Shown here: piece after piece, positions 63,122 through 64,000 of the stretch | How positions within the stretch are numbered: the stretch's first letter is position 1 | Layout of the letters: every line of letters starts with the position of its first letter | Assembly: GCF_014697425.1 (NCBI RefSeq) | Contig: NZ_JACJRU010000028.1 | Coordinates: forward strand, 1-64,000 | Origin: Nostoc sp. FACHB-110 | Lineage (GTDB): Bacteria > Cyanobacteriota > Cyanobacteriia > Cyanobacteriales > Nostocaceae | Reading direction: 5' to 3' | DNA length: 64,000 nt | Made by a program: the position numbers and the translations under genes | Notes under the pieces: generated by a model | What the model was told of the DNA's origin: nothing | Databases searched by the model: none | What the model saw: the letters and a program-made list of their open reading frames with translations, nothing else

Positions 63122-63254
63122 TTTAGATAGTACTGTTGATGAGCGAGCGCACTGATTTTTAGTGTTTGCCACCCAATGATAACAATCTTCTCTTTCTCTT
63201 TGAGTTACTATCGCAAAGGATTAAGTTAAAGGCAGATAATCGTGAGAAAGCATT

Positions 63255-64000
63255 ATGACAGATTCCAATCATATCAAGTTAGACATACTAGAGGAAGAAA
63301 ATGAAATAGAACAAAATGATATTGAGCCAGAAGAAGAGTTTATTAATGAACCTTTTGACCCTAATCTTATTCGTGTTGATACTCGACCAATGACTATTGA
63401 CCTGGTGTTGAAAAGAATTAAATTCAATGAAATTGATCTTGCTCCTGAATTTCAACGTCAAGATGGTATTTGGACACCTACTGCTGAAAGTAGACTGATT
63501 GAATCAATTTTGATTCGTATACCACTTCCAGCATTTTATATGGATGCTACTAATGATAACAAATGGCTAGTTATCGATGGTCTCCAAAGGTTGAGTACAC
63601 TAAGAAAATTTGCTATTGAAAAAACACTTATTCTACAAAATTTAGAATTTTTAATACATCTTAATGGCAAGAAATATGATGACTTACCTCGCAACTATCA
63701 ACGTCGTATAGAAGAAACATATATTACAGTTTACTTAATTGATAAAGGAACTCCTCCTGAAGTTAAATATAATATTTTCAGAAGAATTAACACAGGAGGA
63801 GTTCCTCTTTCGCCTCAAGAACTCCGTCATGCTTTAAATCCAGGTCAAGCTACAAAATTTTTAGATAAACTTGCTAAATCTCAAGAATTTAAAACAGTTA
63901 CTAACATCACAAAAGCTCGGCAAAAACGTATGGATGATCATGAATTTGTTTTAGGTTTTATAGCTTTTTATTTAATGCCTTATGAAACTTATCCAATTAA
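63255..64000 (+). CDS. DUF262 (GmrSD N-terminal-like) protein, 3' end missing
   Basis: I translated this by hand from the ATG at 63255; the frame is open for 248 codons to the window edge. An acidic N-terminus (EEENEIEQNDIEPEEEF) is followed by the DUF262 ParB-like nuclease domain: APEFQRQDGIW, LIESILIRIPLPAFYMD, the catalytic-type DGLQRLSTLRKF (DGQQR motif), and FRRINTGGVPLSPQELRHAL. DUF262 proteins include the GmrSD type IV restriction enzymes and many stand-alone relatives. Whether a DUF1607-like C-terminal nuclease follows cannot be seen. A 21-bp tandem array lies upstream. Confidence 0.9.
   Translation, partial: MTDSNHIKLDILEEENEIEQNDIEPEEEFINEPFDPNLIRVDTRPMTIDLVLKRIKFNEIDLAPEFQRQDGIWTPTAESRLIESILIRIPLPAFYMDATNDNKWLVIDGLQRLSTLRKFAIEKTLILQNLEFLIHLNGKKYDDLPRNYQRRIEETYITVYLIDKGTPPEVKYNIFRRINTGGVPLSPQELRHALNPGQATKFLDKLAKSQEFKTVTNITKARQKRMDDHEFVLGFIAFYLMPYETYPI

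Larger units (their letters stand above)
62780..63254. other. Non-coding region with two repeat features
   Basis: This 475-bp gap holds the small inverted-end element at 62903-62992 and the 21-bp tandem array at 62996-63121. The last 130 bp before the DUF262 gene should carry its promoter. No gene is supported. Confidence 0.5.

Noticed and set aside
63255..64000. Calling a complete defence island at the right edge
   Set aside because: Only one truncated DUF262 gene is visible; no partner restriction or defence genes lie in the window apart from a distant Uma2 gene of unclear role.

Overview
The window looks like chromosome of a filamentous, probably heterocyst-forming cyanobacterium (Nostocales: Nostoc, Anabaena, Calothrix or a relative). 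The reasons are many HIP1 octamers (GCGATCGC) on both strands, AT-rich spacers, long-spaced genes, 7-bp short tandem repeats (STRRs: CACTCAG and GAAGTAT types), small terminal-inverted-repeat (TIR) elements, and gene families typical of the group (multi-PAS and poly-HAMP kinases, Ser/Thr kinases with TPRs, two-domain ThiE, DUF1517, DUF6439, a separate ureEFG set). No rRNA, tRNA, CRISPR array or prophage was seen. Both edges cut genes: a receiver-GAF protein on the left and a DUF262 protein on the right.

Positions 1-32000 are dominated by signal transduction. After the truncated receiver-GAF gene and two small unknown genes come a 1734-residue CBS/PAS/GAF histidine kinase and two receiver proteins, one with a degenerate dimerisation domain and one with a full kinase module. 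A 1.4-kb non-coding stretch with a probable minus-strand small RNA follows. Next is a chemosensory locus: a leftward cheY-cheC-hybrid kinase operon, an orphan IS1-type zinc-ribbon/HTH gene, then rightward cheA-cheW-mcp-cheB-cheR. Two Ser/Thr kinases flank a PAS kinase whose paralogue lies at 30431-31822. Between them are a DMT transporter, a peptidoglycan-binding/HEAT protein and a DUF2141 protein.

Positions 32000-46000 carry mostly metabolic and envelope genes: LD-carboxypeptidase, a Uma2 nuclease, DUF1517, a GT4 glycosyltransferase, thiE-thiS, a beta-helix protein, exbB-exbD and ureE-ureF-(small gene)-ureG. Heptamer STRRs sit at several of these junctions. Positions 46531-53232 encode a 2233-residue soluble hybrid kinase built on twelve 276-bp HAMP repeats. 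Positions 53300-64000 hold a small membrane protein, an acetamidase/formamidase with an NtcA-like upstream site, a half-size TSUP protein, an alpha/beta hydrolase, a HugZ-like flavoprotein, an HCF173-like SDR-CIA30 fusion, a GFA-family protein, asnS, a DUF6439 gene and a DUF262 gene preceded by six 21-bp repeats.

The most unusual points are: (1) CACTCAG repeats read in frame inside cheA and at the start of the DUF6439 gene. This repeat is open in all three frames on one strand and always stops on the other, and loss or gain of one unit would shift the frame. (2) A near-identical 276-bp HAMP array whose sensory module is also used by the chemoreceptor. (3) Several small inverted-repeat element families with two copies in the window. 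(4) The 21-bp array next to the DUF262 gene. All assignments come from reading the sequence and knowledge of protein families; no database search was run.
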